DNA of 64,000 nt from Marinobacter sp. LQ44 (GTDB lineage: Bacteria > Pseudomonadota > Gammaproteobacteria > Pseudomonadales > Oleiphilaceae): NCBI RefSeq assembly GCF_001447155.2, contig NZ_CP014754.1, forward strand, positions 2,046,001 through 2,110,000, written 5' to 3'. The notes beneath the pieces are model-generated. The model did not search any database. It was given only the letters and a program-made list of their open reading frames with translations, and was not told the origin of the DNA. A program made the position numbers and the translations under genes. Shown here one piece after another: positions 36,454 to 45,211 of the stretch (within the stretch, counting starts at the first letter, position 1; every line of letters starts with the position of its first letter).

Positions 36454-38583
36454 ATGTCGAATGCCCCTGATTCCAACAATATGTCACCGGATATTGACTC
36501 CAAGCGCCTGGCATTGGTGGCCTCTGCCACCCGCAATCTGGTGCTCATTCTGGATGCTGGTGGTCGCATCGAATGGGTAAACACCGCTTTCGAACGTCAT
36601 ACCGGCTTTCACCTCGACGCCATAGCAGGCAAGAACCCCGGCGACTTTCTCCACGGGCCGGACACCGACACCGAGACCGTCCGCCGCATTCGCCAACACC
36701 TGTTCCGTGGCGAAGTGTTCGAGGAAGACATCCTCAACTACACGGCTGATGGCACCCCATACTGGGTGCACACCTACTGCATGCCCGTTGGCGAAAGCGA
36801 GGGTGTCGAGCCTGGCTTCGTAGTCATTCAGACCAATATCTCCGATCGGAAAAACAGTGAGCGCGGCTTACGCATCGCCGCCAGCGTGTTTGATCGCAGC
36901 CACGAAGCGATTGTCATCACTGATCACTTCAACCGGATTATCGACGTCAACCCGGCCTTCTCCCGCATCACCGGCTACAGTCGCCCGGAAGTACTCGGGT
37001 TAAATCCGTCGATCCTGAGCTCCGGTCGCCACTCCCGCGAATACTATCAGTCCATGTGGACGTCGATTGAGAAGACGGATCACTGGCGGGGCGAAATCTG
37101 GAACCGCCGCAAAAACGGAGAAGAGTACGCAGAGCTGCTATCAATCAGCCGGGTTCACCTGGAGGAGCCCGGGCGTTGCTACTACGTGGCCGCATTCTCC
37201 GATATCACGGCCCTGAAAAATCATGCCAAGGAACTTGACCGCGCCGCCAACTATGACGACCTAACCGGGCTGCCGAACCGGCAGCTTTTGGAAGAACGTA
37301 TTCGCTCGGCCCGTACCCATGCGGATCGTCAGAAGCGGGTGCTTTCCATCTGCTACCTGGACCTGGACGGCTTTAAAGCCATCAACGACCAGCTGGGCCA
37401 TGACATCGGCAATCAGGCGCTGCGGGCAACCGCCGAGCGCCTAACCCGCACCCTCCGCAGTGGTGATACCATCGCCCGCATCGGAGGTGATGAGTTCGTG
37501 CTTCTGCTGCAGAGCGACAGCCCGGAGCCCGTGTATTCGCGAATACTCGCCAGTGTCGGCGAGCCCCTGAAAATTGGTGGCCACACCGTCAACCTCACCG
37601 CCAGCCTGGGCGTCACCCTGTATCCGGAGGACGACACCGATGCAGAGGGTCTGATTCGCCACGCTGACCAGGCCATGTATGCCGCCAAAGAAAAGGGCCG
37701 GAATCAGTTCCACATTTTCGACCCCGGCCTGGATGCCCACCGCCGGCAGCGCCGGAACCGGTTAATGGAAATAGCCCGCGCACTGGAATGTGAAGAATTT
37801 GAACTCTATTTCCAGCCCCAAGTACGCCTGGCCGATAACGAGGTCACTGGCGTCGAGGCGCTGATTCGCTGGAATCATCCGGATAAAGGGCTGGTTGCCC
37901 CCAGTGAGTTCTTGCCAGCTGTCGCCAACAGCCATCTGGAGATTCCGCTGGGCCAATGGGTACTCAAGGAAGCCATCCACCAGATGAACCTGTGGCACGA
38001 GGCGGACGAATCGCTCGCCGTTAGCATCAACATCAGCGCACCCCACCTGATGGACCGAAGTTTCGCGGATTACCTGGAGAGCTACCTGCACAGCCATCCG
38101 GATGTGCGCCCAGGCCAGATCACACTGGAGGTACTGGAATCCACCGCGCTGGAAGACACCAAGCGCGCAAGCAACGTGTTGGCTCGCTGCCAGTCCCTGG
38201 GGTTGCAGGTGGCACTGGACGACTTCGGCACCGGTTTCTCGTCACTGACTTACCTGCGCACCCTGCCGGTGGATGTGATCAAGATCGACCAGAGTTTCGT
38301 CCGCAATATGCTCACCGATGCCAGTGACCGAGCGATTGTGGAAAGCGTTATTTTCCTTGCACAACGCTTCGACCACCCGGTTCTTGCGGAAGGCGTCGAA
38401 ACCATGGAGCATGCTCGCGCCCTCAGGGATATGGGGTGCAACCTCATTCAGGGCTATGGCGTTGCCCGCCCCATGCCAGCGAAGGCTGTGCTGCCTTGGC
38501 TCGCGCAGTGGCGCAATCAGGTGCGCCACCATCGCAGCCTGGTCAAACACGAAGAAACCTCCGTCCTGGGCGGAGGCATCTGA
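36454..38583 (+). CDS. PAS-PAS-GGDEF-EAL cyclic-di-GMP protein
   Basis: A 709-residue cytoplasmic protein. Two PAS domains (about 12-130 and 145-265), a GGDEF domain (about 270-430) with an intact Ile-Gly-Gly-Asp-Glu-Phe active site and an Arg-Ser-Gly-Asp inhibitory site exactly five residues before it, and an EAL domain (about 445-690) with Val-Glu-Ala-Leu-Ile-Arg-Trp, Asp-Asp-Phe-Gly-Thr-Gly and Glu-Gly-Val-Glu. Both catalytic domains look competent, so it could make and degrade c-di-GMP depending on the PAS input. The chosen ATG has a weak ribosome-binding site; a second ATG at 36481 is possible. It converges on the CbiM-like gene with a 6-base gap. Confidence 0.92.
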   Translation: MSNAPDSNNMSPDIDSKRLALVASATRNLVLILDAGGRIEWVNTAFERHTGFHLDAIAGKNPGDFLHGPDTDTETVRRIRQHLFRGEVFEEDILNYTADGTPYWVHTYCMPVGESEGVEPGFVVIQTNISDRKNSERGLRIAASVFDRSHEAIVITDHFNRIIDVNPAFSRITGYSRPEVLGLNPSILSSGRHSREYYQSMWTSIEKTDHWRGEIWNRRKNGEEYAELLSISRVHLEEPGRCYYVAAFSDITALKNHAKELDRAANYDDLTGLPNRQLLEERIRSARTHADRQKRVLSICYLDLDGFKAINDQLGHDIGNQALRATAERLTRTLRSGDTIARIGGDEFVLLLQSDSPEPVYSRILASVGEPLKIGGHTVNLTASLGVTLYPEDDTDAEGLIRHADQAMYAAKEKGRNQFHIFDPGLDAHRRQRRNRLMEIARALECEEFELYFQPQVRLADNEVTGVEALIRWNHPDKGLVAPSEFLPAVANSHLEIPLGQWVLKEAIHQMNLWHEADESLAVSINISAPHLMDRSFADYLESYLHSHPDVRPGQITLEVLESTALEDTKRASNVLARCQSLGLQVALDDFGTGFSSLTYLRTLPVDVIKIDQSFVRNMLTDASDRAIVESVIFLAQRFDHPVLAEGVETMEHARALRDMGCNLIQGYGVARPMPAKAVLPWLAQWRNQVRHHRSLVKHEETSVLGGGI

Positions 38584-38589
38584 CGGGCG

Positions 38590-39258
38590 CTACCGGTATC
38601 GTCGCTGGTCCAGGGTACTGAGCCGATCCGGGTGAAACACCATCAGGCCGGTGACAAAAACACCGTTCACAAAGCCTTCCGGAATCATGAACAAAGGCAG
38701 GTAACGCAGGTATTCGTGTACCAGGGTCTCGAAGGTATAAACGCCACTGGACCATAGCATCACGCACATCAGAACACCGGCTGCGGCCACCGACAGCCCG
38801 GCACCAAAGAACCCGCAAAAGAAGATGTAGGCAAAGAAGTTGCGAAAATCCCTGCGCCGCTCCCACAGCATGATGGCGTGGGTAACCAGGGCCGGCACCA
38901 TCACAGTGACCAGGCCATTGGCGGCAAACATCAACAGTGGTTCACGGCCGGTAATGACGGTGATCACCAGTGCAAACAAACCGCTGATGATGGCCAACGC
39001 CCAGCCAAGCATCAGGGTGATTACGGTGATGCCAAAAATGTGGATAGCCAGCCCGGGCGAGATGCCAGCCCGCAGCTGCCACACAAAGCCCAACACCACC
39101 GCCGCACCAAACAGCGAGTGCTGGGTGGCGTTGTCTTTCTTCAGTGCCTGCCAATCCACCGAGCGCAAGGCTGCCAGCAACACCAGCACAAAGACCACCG
39201 CGGTCAGCAACCACTGGCTGGTTGAAAGCAGGTTTTCGGTCATTCCCATCAAAGTCAC
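38590..39258 (-). CDS. CbiM-like energy-coupling-factor permease (COG3235 type)
   Basis: A membrane protein of up to 222 residues with six or seven helices. Segments such as Ile-His-Ile-Phe-Gly-Ile-Thr, Trp-Glu-Arg-Arg-Arg and Pro-Glu-Gly-Phe-Val-Asn-Gly resemble the CbiM/NikM substrate-specific component of cobalt/nickel ECF transporters, but the N-terminal Met-His-Ile metal site of true CbiM is not visible. There are no cbiN, cbiQ or cbiO genes beside it. The start is uncertain: GTG at 39258 or ATG at 39249 or 39243. Cobalt uptake would fit the cobalamin locus a few kilobases away, but this is only inference. Confidence 0.7.
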   Translation of the reverse strand: MTLMGMTENLLSTSQWLLTAVVFVLVLLAALRSVDWQALKKDNATQHSLFGAAVVLGFVWQLRAGISPGLAIHIFGITVITLMLGWALAIISGLFALVITVITGREPLLMFAANGLVTVMVPALVTHAIMLWERRRDFRNFFAYIFFCGFFGAGLSVAAAGVLMCVMLWSSGVYTFETLVHEYLRYLPLFMIPEGFVNGVFVTGLMVFHPDRLSTLDQRRYR

Positions 39259-39336
39259 CGGTTACCATAGCATCGGATGCGCGGGGCAGTGTTTACTGAT
39301 ACCCCCCGACCGGTCAATGGGATCACATGACCCCGG

Positions 39337-41058
39337 TCACTCCGGGGTGGTACGCCCGGTCAGGGACTGCCAGGCCGCAAAGGTGCTCAGGTGGACGTTG
39401 CCCCCGAGGTGCCGGATGAGCTCGGTACCCTTCAGCCGATCCATCACCGGACCTTTCACCTCCGACAGATGCAGCCGCACCCCGGCATCGGTCAGCCGCT
39501 CGTTGATGGCTTCCAGGCTTTCCAGGGCTGACGCATCCACCAGGTTCACCGCCGGGCAGACCAGCACCAGGTCGGTCAGCTTTGGTTCCCGGGTGACCAG
39601 GTCCATCACTCGCTCCTCCAGGAACCGGGCGTTGGCAAAGTAGAGGCTTTCGTCCACCCGCAAAAAAGTCACTTTCGGGCACAGTTCCACGTCGTGGCGC
39701 AGAACATTCCGGAAGTGCTCGGTGCCCGGCACCCGGCCCACCACGGCACTGTGGGGGCGGCTGGTGCGGTACAGAAACAGGCCGATCGACAGGGCAACAC
39801 CTGTAATAATGCCTGCCTCAACGCTGTGAACCAGCGTCAGCACAATGGTCGCCAGCATGGCACCGAAATCCGTCCGGGAGTACCTGAAGGTGCGGCCCAG
39901 CGCTGGCAGGTCAATCAGCGTGGCGACCGCCACAATGATCGTGGCCGCCAGGGTGGCCTGGGGCAGCCAGGCGATGGCCGGAGTCAGGAACAACGTGGCC
40001 AGGGCGATACCGACTGCCGTGTAAGCGCCGGCCGCCGGCGTTTCTGCGCCGGCCTCGAAGTTCACCACCGAACGGGAAAAACCACCGGTCACCGGCATCC
40101 CTCCGGAGAGCCCGGAGCCCAAGTTCGCAGTGCCCAGGCCGATCAACTCCTGGTCCGGATCGATTCTCTGGCGCCGTTTTGCGGCCAGGGTCTGGCCCAC
40201 CGACACCGATTCGACAAAGCCAACCACACTGATCAGCAGGGCACTGACCGCCAACTGCGACCAGATCGCCAAATCCAGTGCCGGCATGGTAAATGCGGGT
40301 AACCCGGCCGGAACCTCGCCCACCAGGCGAACGCCTTTCTCGTCCAGATTCAGCCACCAGGCGATCAGCGTGGTCACCACCACCGCCAGAATCGGAGCGG
40401 TTTTGGTGATGATATCTGCGCGCCTGTTGGCCAGGCCCAGCCGGATCAGCAACGGCTTCAGAAACTGTCGGGACCACAGCAGGAATGCCAGCGCGCCACC
40501 CCCTACCAGCAGGGTAGGAATGTTGGTTTCCGGCAGAGATGCCAACAAGGAGCCGCCGATCTCCCAAAGGTTATGGCCCGAGGCCTGAATTCCGAACACG
40601 TGTTTGAGCTGACTCGCCGCAATCACGATGCCCGAGGCCGTCATAAAACCGGAGATGACCGGATGGCTGAGGAAGTTCGCCAGGAAGCCCAGCCGCAGGA
40701 TGCCCATCACCGTCAGCATCAGGCCAGACATCACCGCAATCAGCACGGCACCGGCAATGTACTCCGGTGTGCCCACCTCGGCCAGCGGCGCCAGGGCCGC
40801 CGCCGTCATCAACGATACCACCGCCACTGGACCCACTGACAAGGTCCTGCTGGTGCCGAACACCGCATACACTACCAACGGCAGAATACTGGCGTATAGC
40901 CCGACCTGCGCCGGCAACCCAGCCAGCAAAGCGTAAGCCAGCGACTGGGGAATCAGCATCACGGTGACAATCACCGCCGCGACCAGATCACTGGTCGCCT
41001 GATCACGACTGTACTTTGGCGCCCATTGCAGAACGGGCAGATAATGTTTGAGGTTCAT
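39337..41058 (-). CDS. SulP family anion transporter with STAS domain
   Basis: A 573-residue SLC26/SulP transporter. Roughly 12-14 helices occupy residues 15-430, including the SulP phrase Pro-Gln-Ser-Leu-Ala-Tyr-Ala-Leu-Leu-Ala-Gly-Leu-Pro near residue 37 and a Gly-Ser-Gly-Leu-Ser-Gly-Gly-Met-Pro-Val-Thr-Gly-Gly-Phe-Ser-Arg-Ser segment. A cytoplasmic STAS domain follows (about 445-560), with Asn-Leu-Val-Asp-Ala-Ser-Ala-Leu-Glu-Ser-Leu. It imports or exports sulfate, bicarbonate or related anions. Its start is 7 bases after the stop of the persulfide dioxygenase gene, so movement of sulfite/sulfate-type products is the likely role. Confidence 0.92.
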   Translation of the reverse strand: MNLKHYLPVLQWAPKYSRDQATSDLVAAVIVTVMLIPQSLAYALLAGLPAQVGLYASILPLVVYAVFGTSRTLSVGPVAVVSLMTAAALAPLAEVGTPEYIAGAVLIAVMSGLMLTVMGILRLGFLANFLSHPVISGFMTASGIVIAASQLKHVFGIQASGHNLWEIGGSLLASLPETNIPTLLVGGGALAFLLWSRQFLKPLLIRLGLANRRADIITKTAPILAVVVTTLIAWWLNLDEKGVRLVGEVPAGLPAFTMPALDLAIWSQLAVSALLISVVGFVESVSVGQTLAAKRRQRIDPDQELIGLGTANLGSGLSGGMPVTGGFSRSVVNFEAGAETPAAGAYTAVGIALATLFLTPAIAWLPQATLAATIIVAVATLIDLPALGRTFRYSRTDFGAMLATIVLTLVHSVEAGIITGVALSIGLFLYRTSRPHSAVVGRVPGTEHFRNVLRHDVELCPKVTFLRVDESLYFANARFLEERVMDLVTREPKLTDLVLVCPAVNLVDASALESLEAINERLTDAGVRLHLSEVKGPVMDRLKGTELIRHLGGNVHLSTFAAWQSLTGRTTPE

Positions 41059-41065
41059 GCCGGGT

Positions 41066-41932
41066 TCAGAACCGGTTGATTGGAACTTTCAGGTACACCT
41101 GGCCGTTATCCTCAGCCGGCGGCATGTGACCGGCGCGCATGTTCACCTGCACCGACGGCAGGATGAGCCGGGGCATATCCAGAGTGGCATCCCGCTCGGT
41201 GCGCATTCTGACAAATTCATCCTCTGAAATTCCCTCGTGCACGTGCACGTTGGCCTCACGCTGTTCCGCGACGGTGGTCATGTGGTGGTACTCGTCACGA
41301 CCAGGCGCTTTGTAATCGTGGCACAGAAAAATCCGGGTCTCGGCCGGCAACGACAGCACTTTCTGGATTGACCGGTACAGGGTACGGGCATCACCACCCG
41401 GAAAGTCGCAGCGAGCGGTGCCGTAATCGGGCATAAACAAGGTGTCGCCAACGAAAGCGGCATCGCCAATCACATAGGTCAGACAAGCGGGAGTGTGGCC
41501 CGGAGTGTGCAGCACCCGACCTTCCAGGTTGCCGATGGCGAGGGTATCGCCCTCTTCGAACAGCCGGTCAAACTGGCTGCCGTCACGGGTAAACTCGGTA
41601 CCAGCATTGAACGCCTTACCAAAGATTTCCTGAACATCGACGATTTTTGCGCCAATACCCGTCTTGCCACCGAGTTTCTCGTGCAGGTAGGGGGCGGCGG
41701 AAAGGTGATCGGCATGCACGTGGGTTTCAAGGATCCACTCAACGATCAGGTTGTGAGCGCGAACATACTCAATAATGTCGTCAGCCGAACGCACATCGGT
41801 GCGACCTGCGGCATAGTCGAAATCCAGCACGGAATCCAGAATGGCGCAGGCCCGGCTGTTCGGGTCACGCACCACGTAACTGAACGTGTTGGTGGGCTCG
41901 TCGAAAAAATGCTGGACGATGGGCTGTGTCAT
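41066..41932 (-). CDS. Persulfide dioxygenase-like MBL-fold hydrolase (ETHE1/Blh type)
   Basis: A 288-residue metallo-beta-lactamase-fold protein with Thr-His-Val-His-Ala-Asp-His-Leu-Ser-Ala near residue 75, Pro-Gly-His-Thr-Pro, Gly-Asp-Thr-Leu-Phe-Met-Pro-Asp-Tyr-Gly-Thr-Ala-Arg-Cys-Asp-Phe-Pro-Gly-Gly and Cys-His-Asp-Tyr. These are the iron-binding and Asp-Tyr-Gly marks of persulfide dioxygenases such as ETHE1 and Blh, which oxidise glutathione persulfide to sulfite. ATG at 41932 gives the family N-terminus; a longer frame runs into AT-rich upstream DNA. It is co-directional with the SulP gene. It could also act on related thiol compounds. Confidence 0.87.
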   Translation of the reverse strand: MTQPIVQHFFDEPTNTFSYVVRDPNSRACAILDSVLDFDYAAGRTDVRSADDIIEYVRAHNLIVEWILETHVHADHLSAAPYLHEKLGGKTGIGAKIVDVQEIFGKAFNAGTEFTRDGSQFDRLFEEGDTLAIGNLEGRVLHTPGHTPACLTYVIGDAAFVGDTLFMPDYGTARCDFPGGDARTLYRSIQKVLSLPAETRIFLCHDYKAPGRDEYHHMTTVAEQREANVHVHEGISEDEFVRMRTERDATLDMPRLILPSVQVNMRAGHMPPAEDNGQVYLKVPINRF

Positions 41933-42017
41933 GCTCGTCACCTCTGGGCTCTGCCGATCACTAACTTTATGATCTAAGAATATACCGAAAATATATATGA
42001 GGTGAAATGCTGTTTTC
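41933..42017 (-). promoter_or_regulatory. AT-rich promoter region of the persulfide dioxygenase operon
   Basis: Only 85 bases separate the two minus-strand genes. Bases 41964-42003 are strongly AT-rich with ATATACCGAAAATATATAT, an imperfect inverted repeat. This is a plausible promoter/operator for a sulfide-responsive repressor of the BigR kind, but no regulator gene is nearby and the match cannot be tested here. Confidence 0.35.
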
Positions 42018-43532
42018 TTATATGCGTGATAACCCCGATGCATCGACCAGGCAGTCCCGACCGCCCTGTTTGGCCTGGTACAACCGCTGGTCTGCCAGCC
42101 CAATCAATGCGTGCGGGCTGGCAGGCTCCTCGGTAAGCTCCGCCACACAGGCAGAACCCGCGCTTACGGTGATCCCGAAAGTCTCGCTGCCAATCACAAA
42201 CTTTTCCGCCCTGACGGCGTGCATGATTCGCTCCACCAGTGGCTGAGCATTCGAATCCGCCATTTCGGTGAAAACCACGAGAAATTCCTCGCCGCCATAC
42301 CGGGAAACCACATCGGTATTCCGCGTGTTCGCCAGAAGCAGCTCGGCAAATCGCACCAACACCTGGTCCCCGGCCAGGTGACCCAGGTTATCGTTAATCC
42401 GTTTAAAGTGATCGATGTCAAACATCGCCAGGCAAAAACGCTCACCATGGCGGCTGCAGGTTGCCAGCACCTCGTCCAGCCTGGGCATTAGGTAGCGGCG
42501 GTTGTGAAGGCCGGTGAGAGGGTCGCGAATCGACTGGTTCAGCAAGTCTTCCTCCAGGCGATTGCGCTCAAGAGCACCAGACAGAAGTCCGGAGACGATG
42601 ATCAGAAGGTCTGCCATGTCCTGCCGCCAAGGCCGTTGCGATAACGAATCAACGCCAAAAAAGCCCATTACCTGGCCACGTATCCAGATGGGCACGCAGA
42701 ACATGGAACTGACCCCCTGCGCCTCCAACAGGGCACGCTCATTGCCGGCCTCGGGCGGCAACTGATTGACGTCCTCAATAAAAACCACCTGGTTCTGGTG
42801 TTTCATCGCGTTGATTTGCGTTTGCCACCACTGAAAATCCTGAATCACCACACCTTGCTGATCTGCCATCAGGGACGCCACCCCCGGCGCACACCATTCG
42901 TGGGTGTTGGTCATTGTCAGGTGATCCGGCGAGAACCGATAGACATAGGCTCGATCAATGCCAAAAAAACCACCAATGGAGCGGAGTAACTCATCAATGC
43001 AGTCGTCGATCGAACCAAATCCAAGTTGGATAAACTCTCCGGACAAACGGGCAATCAGCTTCTGAAAACCCGCCTGAAACTGGAACTCCGCTTCACTGTC
43101 CCGAAGGGTCTGCTCCAGTTCTTTGTAGTGCTGTATGTTGTGAAACTGACCATACCAGATGGTGCTGCCATCGGGTTGGCGCTCCGGCACTGAATGGGCC
43201 TCAAACCACTGATACTGGCCATCCAGCAACCTCAGACGCGCCCGGTACCGCCAGGGCTCCAAAGTCTGCGCCGAGTGCACGATACTGTCCGCCACCCCGG
43301 TCGCATCCTCTGGATGAATCACCGAGAATACTGCTTCGGCATCTTCTTTAAGCCGGGCAGGCTCAACGCCGAACAGGTCTTGTACCTGGTCACTGACATA
43401 GGGATAACGATGGGACTGACCGTCTGGGCTCAGCCAGTAGGTAAAAAGAATACCGGGAACCCCTGATGCGAGCTTCTGGAAAAAGGATACAGGTATAGCG
43501 GTTTTCAGCTCACCATCAGATCTGCTGGGCAT
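42018..43532 (-). CDS. PAS-GAF-GGDEF diguanylate cyclase
   Basis: A 504-residue protein. PAS domain (about 10-135), GAF domain (about 155-325; it has Phe-Gly-Ile-Asp-Arg-Ala-Tyr-Val and Val-Pro-Ile-Trp-Ile-Arg-Gly-Gln-Val-Met-Gly) and GGDEF domain (about 335-500) with active-site Tyr-Gly-Gly-Glu-Glu-Phe and an Arg-Asn-Thr-Asp inhibitory site five residues before it. No EAL domain. It should synthesise c-di-GMP in response to a signal bound by the PAS or GAF domain. Second c-di-GMP protein within 5 kb, though the two are in separate units. Confidence 0.92.
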   Translation of the reverse strand: MPSRSDGELKTAIPVSFFQKLASGVPGILFTYWLSPDGQSHRYPYVSDQVQDLFGVEPARLKEDAEAVFSVIHPEDATGVADSIVHSAQTLEPWRYRARLRLLDGQYQWFEAHSVPERQPDGSTIWYGQFHNIQHYKELEQTLRDSEAEFQFQAGFQKLIARLSGEFIQLGFGSIDDCIDELLRSIGGFFGIDRAYVYRFSPDHLTMTNTHEWCAPGVASLMADQQGVVIQDFQWWQTQINAMKHQNQVVFIEDVNQLPPEAGNERALLEAQGVSSMFCVPIWIRGQVMGFFGVDSLSQRPWRQDMADLLIIVSGLLSGALERNRLEEDLLNQSIRDPLTGLHNRRYLMPRLDEVLATCSRHGERFCLAMFDIDHFKRINDNLGHLAGDQVLVRFAELLLANTRNTDVVSRYGGEEFLVVFTEMADSNAQPLVERIMHAVRAEKFVIGSETFGITVSAGSACVAELTEEPASPHALIGLADQRLYQAKQGGRDCLVDASGLSRI

Positions 43533-43681
43533 AAACGGCGGGTCTCCCCAATCATTTACTTAGTTAGTTTAGCTTATCGGGAAAGGGACCTCACATATCC
43601 GATCATCTAAGGTCAGCGATGGCCTGCACCTCCGGACCACACCCGTTACAATACCGCACCCAAGCCTGATGGAGTGTCTCC

Positions 43682-44443
43682 GTGCGTTTAAACCGAAAAG
43701 CCAAGCTTGAGTGGCAGGCCTTCTGGCTGGCTGTAAGCTTTTTGACCCGTTTTCCCATGCTGGTCAAAATCCAGTATTCACAGCGACTGATGAACCAGAG
43801 CAGCCTGTATTTCCCGCTGGTGGGGCTGTTGCTGGGGGCTATCTATGCATCCTCTTGGGCCCTGCTTACGCTGGCCTTCAGCCCCCTGGTTGGCATCATT
43901 CTGGTCGTTATCCTGCACCTATTCCTGACCGGTGCATTCCATGAAGATGGTCTGGCCGACAGTGTTGATGCTCTTGGGGGTGGCTACACGGTTGAACGGC
44001 GGTTGGCCATTATGAAAGACAGCCGAATAGGCACCTATGGTGCGGCAGCTCTGACAATGGCCTTACTGCTTAAAGTAGCCTTACTGTTAGAGGCCAGCAG
44101 CATCTGGCTAGCTCTGCTGGTAGCGCCAGCGATCGCCCGAATGACGCCATTGATCCTGATGGCAATGCTGGACTATGTGACGGACCCCGACACCAGCAAA
44201 TCCAAACCTGTTGCCGATGGTTTTCCACTGCAACGCCTGCTGGTTGCGGCTGGGTTCACCCTGGTTGTCGCGGCCGTGCTGTCCTACTGGAACCCGATAT
44301 TATTTGCCGGGGCGCTGTCTGCCGTCATCCTGACGGCATTCTGCTGGGGCACGTATCTGAAACAGCAGTTGGGCGGCTATACCGGAGACGCCTTGGGTGC
44401 CAGCGTGGTATTGAGCGAATTGGCCCTTCTGCTTTTTTTGTGA
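43682..44443 (+). CDS. cobS: Adenosylcobinamide-GDP ribazoletransferase (cobalamin synthase)
   Basis: A 253-residue inner-membrane enzyme joining adenosylcobinamide-GDP to alpha-ribazole (or its phosphate), the last step of cobalamin assembly. Signs are an N-terminal Phe-Leu-Thr-Arg-Phe-Pro, then Phe-His-Glu-Asp-Gly-Leu-Ala-Asp-Ser-Val-Asp-Ala-Leu-Gly-Gly, Met-Lys-Asp-Ser-Arg-Ile-Gly-Thr-Tyr-Gly-Ala and a C-terminal Gly-Gly-Tyr-Thr-Gly-Asp-Ala-Leu-Gly-Ala; all are CobS signatures. GTG start with GGAG upstream. It is set apart from the rest of the cobalamin genes and transcribed alone, converging on the glycosylase gene with an 8-base gap. Confidence 0.95.
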   Translation: MRLNRKAKLEWQAFWLAVSFLTRFPMLVKIQYSQRLMNQSSLYFPLVGLLLGAIYASSWALLTLAFSPLVGIILVVILHLFLTGAFHEDGLADSVDALGGGYTVERRLAIMKDSRIGTYGAAALTMALLLKVALLLEASSIWLALLVAPAIARMTPLILMAMLDYVTDPDTSKSKPVADGFPLQRLLVAAGFTLVVAAVLSYWNPILFAGALSAVILTAFCWGTYLKQQLGGYTGDALGASVVLSELALLLFL

Positions 44444-44451
44444 ACAAAGGG

Positions 44452-45120
44452 TCAGTTATCCACCGTGAATGACACGATCCGGGAAAGCTGACTGATGGGC
44501 ATCCCGGTTTCCTCATGCCAGCGATTAAATGCTTCCTGGGCCTGGGTGAGCCCCTTCTTGCTGGCAGGCGACGCATCCAGAATTCCGGCACGGGTCAGTG
44601 CGGTCACCACATCGTGAGACAGGATAAAGCCATCCCAGCCCACCCGGCGCAGGAAATACTGGGCGGAATTCCCACCCAGACGCTCGCCGTTGCGCTTCAG
44701 GTACAGCAGCAGCCCCACCTGATCGGTTGACGGCCACTGCGCCAGAAACTGGCCAAAGCTACCATGATCTTTCGCCGCATCCATGATCATCCGGGCATTC
44801 TCCGGAACCGTGCGGATCTTCTGCATATTACGAACAATCCGCTCGTCCGTTGCCAGCCGCTCCAGGACTTCCGGCTGGACCTGCTGCCAGTAGGCGGGCA
44901 CAAACCCTTCGAACGCCGCCTCAAAATCCGGCCATTTGTTCTCGATCACCCGCCAGACAAACCCAGCCTTGAAAATGCACCGGGTGATCTCGGAAAGGTA
45001 ACGGTCGTCGCTGATCTTGGCCAGGCGCTGCTTGTCGGTGACCGGTGGCAGCATGGATTTCAGGGCCTGTTCACCGCCTTTGCGGGCCAGTGCCTGCTGG
45101 TAGAGCTCGGAAAACTTCAT
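44452..45120 (-). CDS. DNA-3-methyladenine glycosylase I-like protein
   Basis: A 222-residue helical protein resembling COG2818 (Tag-type) glycosylases, which excise alkylated adenine. Matching segments are Met-Lys-Phe-Ser-Glu-Leu-Tyr at the start, Cys-Ile-Phe-Lys-Ala-Gly-Phe-Val-Trp-Arg-Val-Ile-Glu, Phe-Gly-Gln-Phe-Leu-Ala-Gln-Trp-Pro and Gly-Gly-Asn-Ser-Ala-Gln-Tyr-Phe-Leu-Arg-Arg-Val-Gly. ATG at 45120 has an excellent AGGAGG 5 bases upstream, so the long upstream frame extension is non-coding. It is a divergent member of the family; activity on DNA is inferred. It follows bluB with a 91-base gap, and may be read from the same transcript or its own promoter. Confidence 0.75.
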   Translation of the reverse strand: MKFSELYQQALARKGGEQALKSMLPPVTDKQRLAKISDDRYLSEITRCIFKAGFVWRVIENKWPDFEAAFEGFVPAYWQQVQPEVLERLATDERIVRNMQKIRTVPENARMIMDAAKDHGSFGQFLAQWPSTDQVGLLLYLKRNGERLGGNSAQYFLRRVGWDGFILSHDVVTALTRAGILDASPASKKGLTQAQEAFNRWHEETGMPISQLSRIVSFTVDN

Positions 45121-45211
45121 CTCACCTCCTGAACAGAAGCCCCAAATCGAGTCTGATCGTACCCAATTCAGGACCTGTGAGGAAAACGATCGTGCTGTTT
45201 TTCTGTGCCCT

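Noticed and set aside
35725..43532. Considering the two c-di-GMP proteins and the RegA-like regulator as one signalling island
   Set aside because: They are in different orientations and separate transcription units, with unrelated genes between them.
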